A stretch of DNA of 64,000 bases, taken from positions 1 through 64,000 of the forward strand of contig LKPX01000005.1 of assembly GCA_001443525.1 (NCBI GenBank), written 5' to 3'. Within the stretch, counting starts at the first letter, position 1. Each line of letters starts with the position of its first letter. The notes below the pieces were generated by a model. It had not been told where the DNA came from, made no database searches, and worked only from the letters and a program-made list of their open reading frames with translations. The stretch is from Desulfobacteraceae bacterium RAAP-1 (GTDB lineage: Bacteria > Desulfobacterota > Desulfobacteria > Desulfobacterales > Desulfatirhabdiaceae). A program made the translations under genes and the position numbers. Positions 51,644-59,882 of the stretch are shown one piece after another.

Positions 51644-53218
51644 TTATGCCCGAATCACCGTAATAGCCAGGCCTGCTTTTGTTTTGGCGGATTCGGTGTA
51701 TGTCCGCTCCTCGATATCGGGCTGACCGCTTCTGCGATCAAAGATGACCAGCCATCCCGAATCCAGCGACAGCCCCTGCAAATAGCCTTCGATCTGCTTC
51801 AAGCCTTCAGACAGCGGATCCGGCTTGCGGTCTCGCCATACCTTGAGTTCTATGGCCAGTTTTACGCTGCCATAGCGGATACATAAATCCATGCGGCCGC
51901 TGCCGATGGCGTATTCCCGGTCTATGACGCCGCCGCCATTCACCACCCGGTGCATGAAGGCCATCAGCACTAAATGCGGCGCAATTTCATGATAGGCGGT
52001 GCTGCGTAGCATTGGTTCTCCGTGCTGCCGCCAGAATGCCAGAAAGGACTCCAGCAGGCAATCGGTATCGAGGCTGCCGTCCGGTTTCAGCCAGGTGGGG
52101 GTAATCTGCGGCAGCGTATCCTGCGGCGCACCGGCCAGTGTCCGTGGAATCACTTCGCGGTATATCGGATTGGAGATCGTCAACCCGCCACTGTCCCGCC
52201 GGACCAACCCTAAATCTACAAGATACTGGCGGTCGTCATCCGATACGTCTTCACCGATGGTCTGTCCCGCCAGCATCGGCTCGATGATCCGGCGCACACG
52301 GGGTTCCATCAGCTTGTCGGCCAGTTGATCCAGATGCGTCACCCGATTTAGAATCAGGTGTTCTTTGGCATTTAAGATCATATCTGCCGTGATGGGAATC
52401 GCACGATTGCGGCCTTCCTTCATTTTAAAACAGGCTTCATACGCCAGGGCATTTACCAGCCAGGGCTGACCATTGGTCAGTTGCCATACCCGATCGGCGG
52501 CTTCGGGTTCAAACACCTGACCGGTCTCGATCGTGTGGGCGTTCAGCAGCGTCTTGACTTCCTTTTCCGTAAAATCGCCCATCCGGAGGGATTCCGATTT
52601 GATATTGAAAGCGCTGCCACCGGTAATCACAGCCTTTTCTTTGTCCGAATGAATCCGGTAATCCTGAATGTCCCGGACGCCGCATAAAATGACGGTCTGG
52701 GGAAACAGCTTCGGACGGTTGGGATAACCTGCCCGCAATTGCCGCAAAAGGGAAATGAGCGTATCTCCGACGAGGGCGTCCACTTCGTCCAGAATCAGCA
52801 CCGTCGGAAGATCGGATGCCTGACACCACAAGGAAAGAAATTGTTCAAGCGCCACCAGCGCCGATTTTTCTGAAATGATTCTTTGCGCCATAGACTCACA
52901 ATGTTCATCCTTGAGTACCCGACTGGCTTGAATGGCTATTGTCTGAACGACTGCGACAATGCCTTCATCCACATTTTCCCGAGCTGCCTGCGCGCCCTCG
53001 ATATTGGCGTACAGCGCACGGTAAGCGCCTTCCTGATTCAGATACTCCATGAGCGTCAGAAGGCTGGTGGTCTTTCCGGTCTGACGGGGGGCATGCAGCA
53101 GAAAGTACTTTTCTTTGGCTATCAGATTCAGAACCTCATTCAGGTCAAACCGCTCCAGCGGCGGCAGGCAATAATGCTTCTGACAATTGACCGGGCCTTC
53201 GGTGGTAAAGAATTTCAT
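51644..53218 (-). CDS. AAA-family ATPase with PD-(D/E)XK-like tail
   Basis: A 524-aa protein. The ATPase has Walker A APRQTGKTT (43-51), Walker B VLILDEVDAL and a C-terminal helical lid region (TNGQPWLVNAL). After about residue 400 a nuclease-like domain shows GSGRMDLCIRYGSVKLAIELKVW, with D and E-x-K spaced as in PD-(D/E)XK folds. This ATPase plus nuclease-like group is widespread, often horizontally moved, and without fixed function. It converges with the dynamin-like gene. Confidence 0.8.
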   Translation of the reverse strand: MKFFTTEGPVNCQKHYCLPPLERFDLNEVLNLIAKEKYFLLHAPRQTGKTTSLLTLMEYLNQEGAYRALYANIEGAQAARENVDEGIVAVVQTIAIQASRVLKDEHCESMAQRIISEKSALVALEQFLSLWCQASDLPTVLILDEVDALVGDTLISLLRQLRAGYPNRPKLFPQTVILCGVRDIQDYRIHSDKEKAVITGGSAFNIKSESLRMGDFTEKEVKTLLNAHTIETGQVFEPEAADRVWQLTNGQPWLVNALAYEACFKMKEGRNRAIPITADMILNAKEHLILNRVTHLDQLADKLMEPRVRRIIEPMLAGQTIGEDVSDDDRQYLVDLGLVRRDSGGLTISNPIYREVIPRTLAGAPQDTLPQITPTWLKPDGSLDTDCLLESFLAFWRQHGEPMLRSTAYHEIAPHLVLMAFMHRVVNGGGVIDREYAIGSGRMDLCIRYGSVKLAIELKVWRDRKPDPLSEGLKQIEGYLQGLSLDSGWLVIFDRRSGQPDIEERTYTESAKTKAGLAITVIRA

Positions 53219-53482
53219 AATGTTGCCTCACTCTTCTTGCCGGTTTTTATTTGTTCCCTGTTCCTGTCGTTCTGCTGTTCGCCGGTATTATCTTTGCTTC
53301 CCTGGCAGGTCGAATACGCCTTTTCGAAGCGGCATATCCCATTTGCCTGGAAGTTTCATCCATCCGGGATTGTTTGTAGGTTCAATCGATTTCTAAAAGG
53401 TTGCAGGCAGGGGGGTATAACATTTCACCTCAAATACGCTACCACAAGCAGCATAGGAGTGCAAACATCATCAGGAAAGATT

Positions 53483-53517
53483 GACGGCTTCGTAAAATAT
53501 CCGCATGCTGCTTCATC
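53483..53517 (+). repeat. MITE-like repeat, copy I (left half only)
   Basis: ACGGCTTCGTAAAATATCCG followed by CATGCTGCTTCATCC, then sequence diverges; the right arm is absent. It appears truncated by insertion or deletion near the higBA cassette. Confidence 0.7.
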
Positions 53518-53543
53518 CAACAAGGCACTTAAAAAAAGTTTGC

Positions 53544-53572
53544 TTGACGTTTAACGCTGTGCGTTATATCTC
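53544..53572 (+). promoter_or_regulatory. higBA promoter with palindromic operator
   Basis: TTGACG (53544-53549) with a TATATC/TATCTC -10 near 53565-53572. A perfect inverted repeat TAACGC-TGT-GCGTTA (53552-53566) sits in the spacer, 14 bp before the toxin ATG. Binding by the HTH antitoxin would block transcription; this is inferred from position. Confidence 0.55.
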
Positions 53573-53579
53573 ATAGTCC

Positions 53580-53858
53580 ATGATCAAGACCTTCCATTGT
53601 AAGGATACACAGGCATTGTTTGAGGACAAATGCCCTCGTCGATTTAAGGCGATCGTCACTGTTGCTGAGCGCAAACTGCAAATGTTGGATAATGCCTATG
53701 CACTCGAAGACCTTCGTGTTCCACCGGGCAACAGACTGGAAGCTTTACATGGAAGTCGCAAAGGCCAATGGAGCATTCGCATCAATGACCAATGGCGCTT
53801 ATGCTTCCGCTTCGAGGACGGTAATGCCTTTGATGTTGAAATATTAGATTACCATTAA
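53580..53858 (+). CDS. higB: HigB/RelE-family mRNA interferase toxin
   Basis: A 92-aa toxin of the HigB type: MIKTFHCKDTQALFEDKCPR at the start, LEDLRVPPGNRLEAL, GQWSIRINDQWRLCFRF and the closing VEILDYH. HigB cleaves translated mRNA on ribosomes. The antitoxin gene follows after 12 bp. Confidence 0.92.
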   Translation: MIKTFHCKDTQALFEDKCPRRFKAIVTVAERKLQMLDNAYALEDLRVPPGNRLEALHGSRKGQWSIRINDQWRLCFRFEDGNAFDVEILDYH

Positions 53859-53870
53859 GGAGATTGAAAG

Positions 53871-54176
53871 ATGACGCCGACAAATAAAATGCGTCCCATT
53901 CATCCTGGCGAGGTTTTACGTGAAGAATTCCTTTTGCCCTTGGAAATGAGCGCTCACGCGCTGGCGCTGGAACTAAAAGTACCTGCTCCGCGTATCAACG
54001 AAATAGTGCGTGAACGACGTGCCATTACACCCGATACGGCTCTCAGGTTGGCACGCTACTTTGGGACAACGCCGCAGTTCTGGCTGAACATGCAAACCAG
54101 TTACAATTTAAAAATTACTGAACAAGGGATAGGGTCGAAGATTGCGGAAGAGGTTCATGCCCGGCTTGTTGCCTAA
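53871..54176 (+). CDS. higA: HigA-family HTH antitoxin
   Basis: A 101-aa XRE-type protein, IHPGEVLREEFLLPLEMSAHAL with helix-turn-helix LALELKVPAPRINEIVRERR (core ELKVPAPRINEIV), then TPDTALRLARYFGTTPQFWLN. Typical HigA; it should bind HigB and repress the operon. AAGGAG precedes the ATG. Confidence 0.93.
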   Translation: MTPTNKMRPIHPGEVLREEFLLPLEMSAHALALELKVPAPRINEIVRERRAITPDTALRLARYFGTTPQFWLNMQTSYNLKITEQGIGSKIAEEVHARLVA

Positions 54177-54529
54177 TTTCTGTAGTCAAGCTGCCCCCAA
54201 TCCGTTCAGTAAGGAAAGAATTATGAAAGCCAAGTAGCGACAAGCGACCGGTATTTGAAGACGGATTTGACAAAAAATAGTATGCCGTTAGCAAAAATTG
54301 GCATTTTCGCGTCATAAAAATGGTTTTATTTTTGGGGTGGATTCGTGCACGTTTGTGAGGTGTTCACTCCAAATCGCTTTACCGGCATAACATTAGGGAA
54401 GGATGTTGGGTTTAAACTTTTATGGCATGTTTGTTGCTTTTGAGAAGTTGACCAAAAGGATTGTGATGTATGGCTCTTATTCGGCCATTCATTATGCGCC
54501 ATTCATTATTTAATACAAGGAGGTTTACC
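54177..54529. other. intergenic region upstream of the first pilin gene
   Basis: A 353-bp AT-rich gap. Its only clear element is the sigma-54 promoter match at 54423-54438. The expected enhancer-binding site cannot be identified by eye. Confidence 0.5.
54423..54438 (+). promoter_or_regulatory. sigma-54 (RpoN) promoter for pilin
   Basis: TGGCATGTTTGTTGCT matches the -24/-12 consensus TGGCAYG-N4-TTGCW at every position. A start near 54450 would leave an 80-nt leader before the pilin ATG. Pilin genes of several Proteobacteria use RpoN. Confidence 0.75.
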
Positions 54530-54949
54530 ATGTTTCAAAAACACACCAATGAAAAAGGTTTCACCCTGATCGAACTCATGATCGTTATCGCCATTATCGG
54601 TATTCTGGCGGCGATCGCTATTCCCAACTTTATCGCTTATCGTAACAAGTCTTACTGCAGTGGCGCTGAGGCGGACGCCAACAACATTGCATCTAAACTT
54701 GCCAATTATTTTTCAATTGCCACGCATACAGCAAAACCTACAACAGCCAATTTGAGTTTATCGCTGTCTAACGGTAACACGGCAACTATTATATCATCAG
54801 ATATAAATAGTAACATAACCATCCAGGTTACAGATGCTAGCACCCGTTGCCCAACGGATTATCGAGCAGCGCAGTCTAACACCACTTCACAGAGCTACTG
54901 GAATACTTCGGCAACAGCCCCTGTATACACAAAAATCATGAAACCATAA
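54530..54949 (+). CDS. type IV pilin (first copy)
   Basis: A 139-aa class III-signal prepilin. The leader MFQKHTNEKG ends at G10, followed by F11 and E15 in FTLIELMIVIAIIGILAAIA, the substrate for prepilin peptidase and pilus assembly. The globular part has two Cys (SYCSG, TRCPTD) likely to form the C-terminal disulfide loop. AAGGAGG lies before ATG 54530; the frame extends upstream without support. A terminator follows, then a TPR GT-C gene. A Ser/Thr-rich surface suggests possible glycosylation, as inferred from the neighbour. Confidence 0.92.
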   Translation: MFQKHTNEKGFTLIELMIVIAIIGILAAIAIPNFIAYRNKSYCSGAEADANNIASKLANYFSIATHTAKPTTANLSLSLSNGNTATIISSDINSNITIQVTDASTRCPTDYRAAQSNTTSQSYWNTSATAPVYTKIMKP

Positions 54950-54975
54950 TCGAAAATAGTGATATCTAAATTTGG

Positions 54976-55002
54976 AAAAGGGGAGAGTTATCTCCCCTTT
55001 TT
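54976..55002 (+). terminator. rho-independent terminator after the first pilin
   Basis: AAAAGGGGAGA, loop GTTA, TCTCCCCTTTTT: a perfect 11-bp stem ending in a T-run 26 bp past the pilin stop. It would make pilin mRNA abundant while limiting readthrough into the transferase gene. Confidence 0.88.
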
Positions 55003-55015
55003 GCTTGATGACTAT

Positions 55016-56692
55016 ATGTGTCGTGTATTGAAACACTACAGGCTGATTTATAAAAAAAATCTGGATAGTTCCATTAAGCCTCCTATCTTTTCCCGCCCGC
55101 TTCTCATTTATCTGATACTTGTGTACGCAACGCTCAACGCTTATGTGGGCGTCACTTCTTTTGACTTTATCAATTATGACGACAGGCCGTATGTCACTGA
55201 AAACAGCCATGTCCGCAATGGGTTGGCAGGTGATAATATCCGATGGGCGCTCACAGCAACCAAAGAGTCCAACTGGCATCCCCTGACCTGGATATCCCAC
55301 ATGGCCGATGTGCAACTTTTCGGGCTGAATCCGGCCGGTCATCACTTCACCAATGTCGTTTTTCATATAATAAACGCTATACTGCTCCTGATGGTCCTCA
55401 TGAAGATGACCGGGGAGCTGTGGAAATCCAGTTTTGTCGCCTTTCTCTTTGCGCTTCATCCCCTTCATGTGGAATCTGTGGTCTGGATTGCAGAACGTAA
55501 GGATGTGCTGAGTACGTTTTTCTTTTTGCTGACGCTGCTGGCCTATACCGGATACTGCCGAAAAAAGAGCTGGAAGCCGTATCTCCTGGCCGTGTGTTTT
55601 TTTATCTGCGGCTTGATGTCCAAACCCATGCTGGTGACATTGCCGTTTGTGCTGCTGCTTCTGGATTACTGGCCGCTGCAGAGATATCGCAATACATCTG
55701 CAAGCGGTGCGTCTCTTCGGGTAGTTCCTCTTTTTTACCGGTTTTTCATTGAAAAAATACCATTTTTCATTTTAACGATATGTTCCTGCATCATTACTTA
55801 TATCGTCCAGAAAAATGGAGGATCCGTTGACAGTATTCCTCTTTTGACTCGTATTGAAAACGCCTGTCTTTCCTATGTAACCTATATAATTAAAATGGTT
55901 TATCCTCACGGACTTGCCATCTTGTATCCCTTTCCACAAACCATTTCTGTCTGGAAGGCGGTTGCAGCCGCTGTCTTTATCCTTGCCGTGACGGTGTGGA
56001 GCGTCTGTAATATCCGAAAGAAACCCTGGCTGGCGGTTGGATGGTTCTGGTACCTGGGGACTCTGGCGCCGGTGATCGGGTTTATTCAGGTAGGGGTTCA
56101 GGCAATGGCGGATCGCTATACCTACATCCCTTTGACGGGACTGTTTATCATGGTAGCCTGGGAAGTACCGGAGATGGTGCGAAATTGGCGTTATAAAGCA
56201 ATAAGTCTTTCCATCAGTGCAACTGGTATCATTATTGCTTTGGGAATAACGACATGGGGACAGGTGCAATACTGGAAAAACAGCCAGACAATTTTTGAAC
56301 ATGCTCTTGCCGTCACTTCCGGAAATTATGTCGCCCATAACAACCTGGGGGTAAGCTTACTGGCGCAAAAAAAGTTGGATAAAGCCCAAGAACAATTTTC
56401 AGAGGCAATACGTATCAATCCAGGGTATTTTTTCCCGCGTTACAATCTGGGATTGTTATATTATTACAAAGATAATATGAAAAAAGCCATCGAATGCTAT
56501 CAACAGGCGATGCGTATGGATCCTCGATATGCGGATGTTTACTTCAGCCTGGGGCAAGTATATTATGCGGAAAGAAAATTTGACAGGGCAATCGCCTATT
56601 ATAAAACTGCGTTGAAACTATCTCCTGATTCAGTAGATGCCAGAACCATGTTACACCAGGCATTAAAGAGAAAATATAGTATCCGGCATTGA
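55016..56692 (+). CDS. GT-C-fold TPR membrane protein, putative pilin O-glycosyltransferase (first copy)
   Basis: About 558 aa with some 9-11 membrane helices followed by three to four TPR units (from about 430). Conserved stretches are FINYDDRPYV with the acidic DD of GT-C enzymes in the first periplasmic loop, NWHPLTWISHMADVQLFGL, HPLHVESVVWIAERKDVLS and SKPMLVTLPFVLLLLDYWPL, as in TMTC-like/TPR glycosyltransferase proteins. TPRs begin YVAHNNLGVSLLAQKKLDKA. These features suggest transfer of a lipid-linked sugar to a protein at the periplasmic face. The start is placed after the terminator (ATG 55016), not at GTG 54959. Target inferred to be the adjacent pilin. Confidence 0.82.
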   Translation: MCRVLKHYRLIYKKNLDSSIKPPIFSRPLLIYLILVYATLNAYVGVTSFDFINYDDRPYVTENSHVRNGLAGDNIRWALTATKESNWHPLTWISHMADVQLFGLNPAGHHFTNVVFHIINAILLLMVLMKMTGELWKSSFVAFLFALHPLHVESVVWIAERKDVLSTFFFLLTLLAYTGYCRKKSWKPYLLAVCFFICGLMSKPMLVTLPFVLLLLDYWPLQRYRNTSASGASLRVVPLFYRFFIEKIPFFILTICSCIITYIVQKNGGSVDSIPLLTRIENACLSYVTYIIKMVYPHGLAILYPFPQTISVWKAVAAAVFILAVTVWSVCNIRKKPWLAVGWFWYLGTLAPVIGFIQVGVQAMADRYTYIPLTGLFIMVAWEVPEMVRNWRYKAISLSISATGIIIALGITTWGQVQYWKNSQTIFEHALAVTSGNYVAHNNLGVSLLAQKKLDKAQEQFSEAIRINPGYFFPRYNLGLLYYYKDNMKKAIECYQQAMRMDPRYADVYFSLGQVYYAERKFDRAIAYYKTALKLSPDSVDARTMLHQALKRKYSIRH

Positions 56693-56760
56693 TATGCTTC
56701 TTTGAAATAACGTGTAACGTGCTTTGATGCGACTCAATACAGGATAGGGACTTTAACAGC

Positions 56761-57183
56761 ATGCGATGCAATTACGAGAAGGGTTTCACTCTGATTGAAG
56801 TTATGGTTGTTGTCGCTATCATTGCTATTTTATCGGCAATTGCCATTCCCAACTTCATTTCTTATCGCAAACGGTTTTTCTGCATATCGGCAGAATCAGA
56901 CGCCCAGATAATTGCCAACAAGATTGCCGACTATTATTCAATCGCTTCACATACCGGGCTTCCAATGGTATCTGATCTGAATAGAACGCCATCCACATTG
57001 TCCAACGGCAATTCGGTTGCAATCAGTGGAAATCCAAATGGTACGATATCAATCGCCGTTACGGACGGTCGTTCACAGTGCCCGACGGATTATCAGGCAG
57101 GCATGGGTTCGGATATCAGTCCAAATGCTTTTTGGAGCGGTGACGTTTCCAACGCAAAATTCACTAAACTCATCAGGCCGTGA
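56761..57183 (+). CDS. type IV pilin (second copy)
   Basis: A 140-aa prepilin. Leader MRCNYEKG, then F9 and E13 in FTLIEVMVVVAIIAILSAIA. The globular part aligns with the first pilin (ADYYSIASHTG versus ANYFSIATHT; CPTDYQAG versus CPTDYRAA) and keeps both Cys. Mature regions differ enough to be divergent paralogues. No sigma-54 match upstream; it may be read through from the first module or be a minor pilin. Confidence 0.9.
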   Translation: MRCNYEKGFTLIEVMVVVAIIAILSAIAIPNFISYRKRFFCISAESDAQIIANKIADYYSIASHTGLPMVSDLNRTPSTLSNGNSVAISGNPNGTISIAVTDGRSQCPTDYQAGMGSDISPNAFWSGDVSNAKFTKLIRP

Positions 57184-57204
57184 TAGAAAGTAGTTCATTT
57201 TCAA

Positions 57205-58959
57205 ATGAAACCATCCACCAATCAATGCGGTTATTCGACTTCTGGCGTAATCAAAAAATTGACATTTGCTGCGATATTAATTGCGACGTTGTGTGCATAT
57301 CTCTCCCTCGGCAAATCTGGCTTCGTCAACTACGATGACGATGGGTATGTCACACACAATCCTGTGGTTCAGGAAGGATTGACTTTTAAAAATGTTTTAT
57401 GGGCGATGACGGCGACAGAAGCCTCCAACTGGCATCCGCTCACGTGGATATCCCATATGGCCGATGTTCAGATGTTCGGAATGCATGCGGGCGGCCACCA
57501 TCTGACCAGCCTTCTGCTGCATATGCTGAACACGCTGTTGCTGCTGGTCTGGCTGAATACGATAACCGGTGAATTCTGGAAATCGAGCGTTGTCGCCGCC
57601 CTGTTTGCGCTTCATCCCCTTCATGTAGAGTCGGTTGCCTGGATTGCTGAACGCAAAGATGTGCTGAGTACGGCATTCTGGTATTTAACGCTGATTTGCT
57701 ATACCCGGTATTGCCAGAAAAACTCCCGCAGACAATATCTACTGGCGTTGCTTTTCTTTGTTTTCGGTCTGATGGCCAAGCCCATGCTTGTCACGCTGCC
57801 TTGTGTATTGCTGCTTCTGGATTATTGGCCATTGCAAAGATTTTCTCTACCATCAGGAACTACGCAGGAAAATGCAGAGGAGAATTCGGCTACACAAAAA
57901 TCAAAAATATGGCAGTTGCTTACTGAAAAAGTTCCGTTTGCGATACTGTCTTTGCTTTCATGCAGCATCACCTTGATTGCTCAAAAAAGTGCCATGGCAT
58001 CAATTAATGACCTTTCGCTGTTTCCCCGAGTTGTCAATGCAGTGGTTTCATACACCGAGTATCTGACCAAAACATTTTTTCCATGGCCGCTGGCAGTATT
58101 GTATCCTCATCCTTTGAGCTTTCCTCCGTGGAAGGTTCTGGCTTCCATCTTTCTTTTTATATCTATTACCTTTTTGGCGATTCGAAGAATTAAAAGCAGG
58201 CCCTGGCTGGCTGTCGGGTGGTTATGGTTTGTGGGTACTCTGGTTCCTGTGATCGGGCTGGTTCAGGTGGGTAGTTTAGCATATGCGGACCGTTATACGT
58301 ATATCCCTCTGACGGGAATTTTTATCATGATTGTCTGGCAGGTACCGGAAATGATTCAATGCCGAAAATATAAAAACATTGTATTGCCGCTGTGCGTTAT
58401 CATGGTGTTGGGTGTACTGTGGGGGTTGACCTGGTTTCAGGTTCAGTATTGGAAAAACAGTAGAATACTTTTTGAACACGATATGAATGCTACTTCCGGT
58501 AATTTTATAGCACATAATAACTTTGGATGTGCATTGGGTGAAAATGGAGATACACAAGGAGCCATTCGTCATTTTCAAGAAGCCATTCGGATAAATCCGA
58601 AGTATCCTTACGCATATATCGGATTAGGCATTGCTGCTTACAGACAGGGGAAAATTCAGGAAGCTATCTCATATTATAAAGAAGGATTAACGCTGGATTC
58701 AACGTTGGAAAAAGCGGATTTCGAATTGGGAAACATATATCTTCTCAATCACCAAACCGGAAACGCCATCGTACAATATGCCAAAGCCATTCAACTCCGC
58801 CCAAACTATGTGGAAGCCATCACAAATCTGGGCATTGCTCTATATTTAACCGGGAAAGCAAAAGAATCACAGGCGCTTTTTGATGATGCCCTCCGCATCA
58901 ATCCCGATTATGCCAGAGCTCAAAAATATCGGGCGAAATTTTTCCCAGAGAAAAAGTAA
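57205..58959 (+). CDS. GT-C-fold TPR membrane protein, putative pilin O-glycosyltransferase (second copy)
   Basis: A 584-aa paralogue of the protein at 55016-56692: FVNYDDDGYVTHN, NWHPLTWISHMADVQMFGM, HPLHVESVAWIAERKDVLS and AKPMLVTLPCVLLLLDYWPL. C-terminal TPRs (four or more from about 440) begin FIAHNNFGCALGENGDTQGA. It follows the second pilin by 21 bp. The pairing pilin-transferase in both modules supports dedicated partnerships. The TPR part may recognise the pilin or another assembly factor. Confidence 0.83.
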   Translation: MKPSTNQCGYSTSGVIKKLTFAAILIATLCAYLSLGKSGFVNYDDDGYVTHNPVVQEGLTFKNVLWAMTATEASNWHPLTWISHMADVQMFGMHAGGHHLTSLLLHMLNTLLLLVWLNTITGEFWKSSVVAALFALHPLHVESVAWIAERKDVLSTAFWYLTLICYTRYCQKNSRRQYLLALLFFVFGLMAKPMLVTLPCVLLLLDYWPLQRFSLPSGTTQENAEENSATQKSKIWQLLTEKVPFAILSLLSCSITLIAQKSAMASINDLSLFPRVVNAVVSYTEYLTKTFFPWPLAVLYPHPLSFPPWKVLASIFLFISITFLAIRRIKSRPWLAVGWLWFVGTLVPVIGLVQVGSLAYADRYTYIPLTGIFIMIVWQVPEMIQCRKYKNIVLPLCVIMVLGVLWGLTWFQVQYWKNSRILFEHDMNATSGNFIAHNNFGCALGENGDTQGAIRHFQEAIRINPKYPYAYIGLGIAAYRQGKIQEAISYYKEGLTLDSTLEKADFELGNIYLLNHQTGNAIVQYAKAIQLRPNYVEAITNLGIALYLTGKAKESQALFDDALRINPDYARAQKYRAKFFPEKK

Positions 58960-59034
58960 TCTCCATGCTGAATGGTAAAATATGCGTTATCTGGCCGGAG
59001 AGAGATATTCCTATGATTAGAAATAACATTCTTG

Positions 59035-59270
59035 ATCCAAATAAATCCAGGCGAAATCCTTCGTGAGGATTTTCTAGAGCCTTTGGGTATCAGCATAAAC
59101 CAGCTTTCCCGGGATATTTCAGTCCCTCCTAACAGGATAAGTGAAATTGTAAATGGGCGATTACAGCTGATACGGCATTGAGGCTACAGCGATATTTTGG
59201 GATTGAAGCTCAGTTTTGGTTAAATCTGCAGACAGAATATGATTTGAGAATCATAAAGTGCAAAATTTGA
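59035..59270 (+). pseudogene. higA antitoxin remnant with two frameshifts
   Basis: Frame 1 (59035-59160 or so) reads INPGEILREDFLEPLGIS, then NQLSRDISVPPNRISEIVNG; a deletion then shifts to another frame reading ITADTALRLQRYFGIEAQFW and LNLQTEYDLRIIKCKI before TGA 59268-59270. The ATG at 59013 (MIRNNILDP) is also out of frame with the HTH part. Homologous along its length to HigA (compare 53871-54176). No toxin gene accompanies it. Its stop overlaps repeat J. Confidence 0.85.
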
Positions 59271-59397
59271 CGGCTTTGTAAAAAGTCCGCATGCGCTGCG
59301 CCATCGCTGCATCCTTCGTCATTGCAGCGTACCACAAGTACGCTGTAATGACGAAGGATTTGCGCGCCTTGCCTGCGAACTTTTTACGAGAGCATCA
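59270..59397 (+). repeat. MITE-like palindromic repeat, copy J (rearranged)
   Basis: 128 bp beginning ACGGCTTTGTAAAAAGTCCG. The centre has an enlarged palindrome, CATCCTTCGTCATTGCAGCG mirrored by TGTAATGACGAAGG around GTACCACAAGTAC. The right end is CTTTTTACGAGAGCATCA, i.e. the outer extension end, as if the segment between two TTTTTACGA motifs had been lost. Confidence 0.8.
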
Positions 59398-59882
59398 AAA
59401 TTGCTTGAAGAATTTTTCTGCTCTGTGATTTCACAAATATATGGTAGCATTTTTTGATATCAAAACAAGAAAATTTTAAAACTATGGAAGACAGGGCTTA
59501 AAGCACGTCGCGGGACTTCCGCCCTTTGGACGCTTTCCCGGCTGTTCTTTTTGCTCTTGCCGGCGGACTTCATCTACGGCCTCATTGAGGACTTTTATCA
59601 CATGAAATTTGATGCCCTCATAAAAAGTTGGTTTTAGCCTATTTTTACAGCAATAACATCTTGAATTTATTTGTTATTAAAAATCTGATTGCAGTAGCAT
59701 TGTACCATTATCAGTTTCATTTGGTATCATTTGCAAAAATGTTTTATTGGGATTATTTTAATAATCGAGAAGATAGTGGCTTACAGCATGTTGGTCACAA
59801 AACAGCTGAGACTCGATTTTTGGCGAGTTTATTGTTGTTTTACTGTCTCTGCTTTGGATACCTGAACAAAGGAGTATGGGTT

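Larger units (their letters stand above)
53219..53579. other. intergenic region before higBA
   Basis: A 361-bp gap between divergent genes. It contains half of a dispersed repeat (53483-53517) and the higBA promoter/operator (53544-53572). Nothing else can be supported; open frames here lack ribosome-binding sites. Confidence 0.5.
58960..59882. other. scar region between the pilin modules and the coiled-coil gene
   Basis: A 923-bp stretch without an intact gene. It holds a possible degraded copy of a glycosyltransferase start just after the TPR gene (MLNGK-like, 58965-59000), a frameshifted higA (59035-59270), repeat copy J (59270-59397), and a partial repeat extension GATGCCCTCATAAAAAGTTG near 59610. 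An open frame from 59628 into the coiled-coil gene is AT-rich and lacks support upstream of 59883. Confidence 0.6.

Noticed and set aside
59628-59882. N-terminal extension of the coiled-coil protein
   Set aside because: AT-rich, no ribosome-binding site, and starts within a repeat relic; AAAGGAG precedes ATG 59883.
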